Of a stretch of 64,000 bases of DNA, positions 61,832-64,000 are shown one piece after another. Position numbers and translations under genes: made by a program. The stretch comes from an uncultured Lachnospiraceae bacterium. Its GTDB lineage: Bacteria > Bacillota > Clostridia > Lachnospirales > Lachnospiraceae. Each line of letters opens with the position of its first letter. Position 1 is the stretch's first letter. The stretch lies in assembly GCA_910586255.1 (NCBI GenBank), contig CAJUHR010000024.1:14384-78383 (forward strand), read 5' to 3'. The notes below the pieces were generated by a model. That model did not search any database. It saw only the letters and a list, made by a program, of their open reading frames with translations, and was not told the origin of the DNA.

Positions 61832-63568
61832 ATGGATTTTGTAGCCGCAAATTTTGACTTTAAAAATGGGAAGAGAATCGGCAATTTATGTTATAGGGGA
61901 AATTGTGTAAAGTCTAAAGATAATGGACTGATAATTTCAGAAAGCTCTGATTGGAGAAAATTTGGAAAATTTGATGAAAAATTGGGAAAATGCAATGTGT
62001 TGAAACCTATAGAGTATGAAGATTTTTATTTTTTGGCTAACTATGATATTGAAAATAATGTTCTTTTAATGCAGACAGATTTGATTGCCTATGAAGCGGT
62101 ATTTATTTACAATCAAGGTGGAATTTTTGCAATATCGGATAATGTGATTGCATTAATAAAAGTGCTTCAGCAAGCGGGAGTCGTTATAACCATTAACGAA
62201 TTATTAGCAAAATATTATATTGCATATAATGTTATTTTGATGAATAACACTATTTTTAATGATATATTTAAGCTTCCTGCAGCATCAATTATAACATATA
62301 ATTTGAATACACATATTCTGAATACAGATATTTATAATGATTTTAAAATGACAGGAGAACTTAAAAATACTGACGAATGTGCAGATGTTTTATACGATTC
62401 GATTGATAAATATTTTGCCACACATATAGATGAAAGGGTAGAGTACAGCATTGGTCTGAGCGGGGGATTAGATTCGAGAGTTGGCGCTTATTTTGGTATG
62501 AAATATAATTTAAATATTCAGCCCATTTTCATGGGAATTGAAAAGAATAAATGGGGTATTAGAACCTATGACAGTAAGCGTTCAGAAGAAGTATGCAAGT
62601 ATTTGAAAATGAAAAAAGTTAAATACTATGATCCTAGGAAATGGGCGTTAGAAAAAAAGGTGAAATTTGATGCTTTACATGCTACAACGATGATTGATAA
62701 TGTTGCACAGAACTTGGGAAAAATAGAAGATATAGATGTGCTAATCAATGGTATTATTGGAGGAGATGCATTTGGATATTTTGTCAGGGATGTAATTTTT
62801 GACTATGATGATGATAAACTTGCTGAATTTATATTAAATAATCAGGTACTGATCCCCGAATATAAGTCACAATTTCTACGCAGGGTAGGAAAGGCAATTC
62901 CTCATTTGAAAGTTATAAAACAATTAAATAAATGTTCGGAAAATGTGGCCAATGAGTTATTGAGTATATCTGAAAGGGAAAGTGCAAAAAAGAGAATTTA
63001 TGATTGGGTGCTGGAGGAAAGGAAGAAGGGATTAGATAATCTTAATATTTGGCACAAGTTTTATTATTATAATTATGGCGCGATTTCAAAAACATCATAT
63101 TATAGTTCATTAAGCAATACAGTACCGTCATTGCCAACATTTTTAAATCCGATAGTATTAAGAAATGTTATTTTAAAAAGTGATACTAATCTATATAAAC
63201 AGGATATGCCAATACAACTTGCTTTGTTTAAAAAGTTGGGGGCTTTAGGGGATATTAGATCCCAAAAACCGGAAGAAAGCGTTAATGCCCGGAGAGATGG
63301 CAAAGAAGGGTCAAAAATTTTGTATATCCTTGAAAGAGCTGTTAGAGGAACCGGAATGGATTACCCTAAATGGTTTTCAAAAAGAAAATTGAAACAATAT
63401 CTAATATTCCTTAGCAGAGATACGGTGTTTTCAAGCAAAATAAAATTATCAGATCCGGCGTGGCTCAACAATGACCAACATGCTTTCCTATGTCTAATTA
63501 AGATTGCGTGGATTGAGAAATATATTTTAAAACTGCAAGAATTAAAGGATTTTAATAGGGAAGAATGA
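61832..63568 (+). CDS. AsnB-like amidotransferase without the glutaminase Cys
   Basis: A 578-residue protein of the asparagine synthetase B class. The PP-loop SGGLDSR near residue 210 binds ATP. The N-terminal Ntn-glutaminase-like domain is present in shape (IYNQGGIFAISDN) but starts MDFVAANF, so the catalytic Cys at position 2 is missing. Glycan loci often carry such enzymes for sugar carboxamides. Here ammonia would come from solution, or the chemistry is different. GGGAGG lies 11 bases before the ATG. Confidence 0.8.
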   Translation: MDFVAANFDFKNGKRIGNLCYRGNCVKSKDNGLIISESSDWRKFGKFDEKLGKCNVLKPIEYEDFYFLANYDIENNVLLMQTDLIAYEAVFIYNQGGIFAISDNVIALIKVLQQAGVVITINELLAKYYIAYNVILMNNTIFNDIFKLPAASIITYNLNTHILNTDIYNDFKMTGELKNTDECADVLYDSIDKYFATHIDERVEYSIGLSGGLDSRVGAYFGMKYNLNIQPIFMGIEKNKWGIRTYDSKRSEEVCKYLKMKKVKYYDPRKWALEKKVKFDALHATTMIDNVAQNLGKIEDIDVLINGIIGGDAFGYFVRDVIFDYDDDKLAEFILNNQVLIPEYKSQFLRRVGKAIPHLKVIKQLNKCSENVANELLSISERESAKKRIYDWVLEERKKGLDNLNIWHKFYYYNYGAISKTSYYSSLSNTVPSLPTFLNPIVLRNVILKSDTNLYKQDMPIQLALFKKLGALGDIRSQKPEESVNARRDGKEGSKILYILERAVRGTGMDYPKWFSKRKLKQYLIFLSRDTVFSSKIKLSDPAWLNNDQHAFLCLIKIAWIEKYILKLQELKDFNREE

Positions 63569-63600
63569 GTAAGACTATATAATAACGGAGAAATAGATCG

Positions 63601-63956
63601 ATGATAAATATTAATGAATTTGTTAATGAACATGTAATTAAACGGAGCAAGTCTATGTTTTTTGATGATTTGGAAAAAAATCATGGACATTTAACGGAAA
63701 AGACTAAAGGAAAAAAAATATTGGTTATTGGAGGTGCCGGTTCGATTGGCACCTCTTTTATTCGCTCAATTCTTCCGCTTGAACCGTCAGAACTGATAGT
63801 GGTTGACATAAATGAAAACGCGCTTGCCGAATTGACACGGGATCTCAGAGCTACAAAAGGAATGTATCTTCCAAAGGACTATATCCCTTATCCGATAGAT
63901 TATGCATCGCCATCATTCAAAAAAATGTTTCTTAAGCGAAAAGGATTTGATATTGT
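63601..63956 (+). CDS. nucleotide-sugar dehydratase/epimerase, N-terminal part (cut by the end of the sequence)
   Basis: About 118 residues of an extended SDR protein. ILVIGGAGSIGTSFIR is the NAD(P)-binding motif, and ELIVVDINENALAEL follows. The layout suits a UDP-GlcNAc 4,6-dehydratase or related enzyme (CapE/WbjB type). CGGAG precedes the ATG. The real sequence stops at about 63956; the last six residues of the open frame come from adapter sequence and must not be counted. Confidence 0.75.
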
Positions 63957-64000
63957 AGATCGGAAGAGCGTCGTGTAGGGAAAGAGTGTGCCTCTATGTG
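63957..64000. other. Illumina adapter and index sequence (assembly artefact)
   Basis: Bases 63957-63989 match the 33-base TruSeq universal adapter complement, beginning AGATCGGAAGAGCGTCGT. The next eight bases, GCCTCTAT, are the reverse complement of a known TruSeq i5 index (ATAGAGGC), and GTG begins the following adapter segment. None of this is bacterial. Confidence 0.96.

Noticed and set aside
1..64000. CRISPR arrays, rRNA and tRNA genes
   Set aside because: I saw no regularly spaced repeats with spacers and no recognisable rRNA or tRNA sequence. The tandem 13-mers at 35489 have no spacers.

Overview
The window looks like a chromosome segment from an anaerobic gut Firmicute of the Clostridia, probably Lachnospiraceae. 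The reasons are AGGAGG-type ribosome binding sites, an AT-rich genome with stretches of moderate GC, LoaP/UpxY-type antiterminators next to glycan loci, and a serpin lipoprotein. This assignment is an inference from gene content. The last 44 bases (63957-64000) are not genomic. They read as an Illumina TruSeq adapter plus an 8-base index, so the real sequence ends at about 63956.

Bases 1-32348 are one co-directional surface-glycan locus. It opens with the tail of a UDP-GlcNAc 4,6-dehydratase, a DegT/PglE-like aminotransferase and an initiating sugar-phosphate transferase. Next come a polymerase, a flippase and a GT-B transferase. A nonulosonic (pseudaminic-type) acid block follows: pseB, pseC, pseF, pseI and pseG, with an aldo/keto reductase, an SDR, acyltransferase, WbqC, methyltransferase and PIG-L genes interleaved. 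The locus ends with a decoration and assembly block: MBOAT with an AlgJ/AlgX-like partner, GT-C and GT2/GT4 enzymes, methyltransferases, a deacetylase-like protein and a YbhN-like membrane protein. Four decoration genes carry poly-G runs of 9-11 bases inside the reading frame. Two are in frame (MBOAT, a methyltransferase) and two are out of frame (a hexapeptide acyltransferase, another methyltransferase). This looks like slipped-strand phase variation of acyl and methyl decorations.

Bases 32349-50430 are an accessory island. It holds a small orphan gene, a dead IS256-type element, a PD-(D/E)XK nuclease remnant, and an unusual three-gene operon: an SPL-like radical SAM protein, a 1511-residue GHKL-ATPase protein, and a receiver-metallophosphoesterase fusion. 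Next come a serpin lipoprotein, a divergent HTH/methyltransferase-like/YbaK-like fusion, a 217-bp element bounded by 21-bp inverted repeats, and a three-gene membrane/unknown/lipid-kinase-like operon closed by a strong terminator.

Bases 49677-50514 form a probable invertible cassette. A FimB/FimE-sized tyrosine recombinase lies between two sites with identical arms and a core in opposite orientation. Its promoter now points away from the next locus. Bases 50666-63956 are a second glycan locus: a small secreted peptide, a LoaP-type antiterminator with KOW domain, a hairpin leader, a second NGN-only antiterminator, full-length dehydratase, aminotransferase, initiating transferase, glycosyltransferases, polymerase, MurJ-like flippase, an AsnB-like amidotransferase and the start of another nucleotide-sugar dehydratase. 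The two loci share the same opening module. They appear to be controlled at three levels: DNA inversion, antitermination and poly-G slippage.
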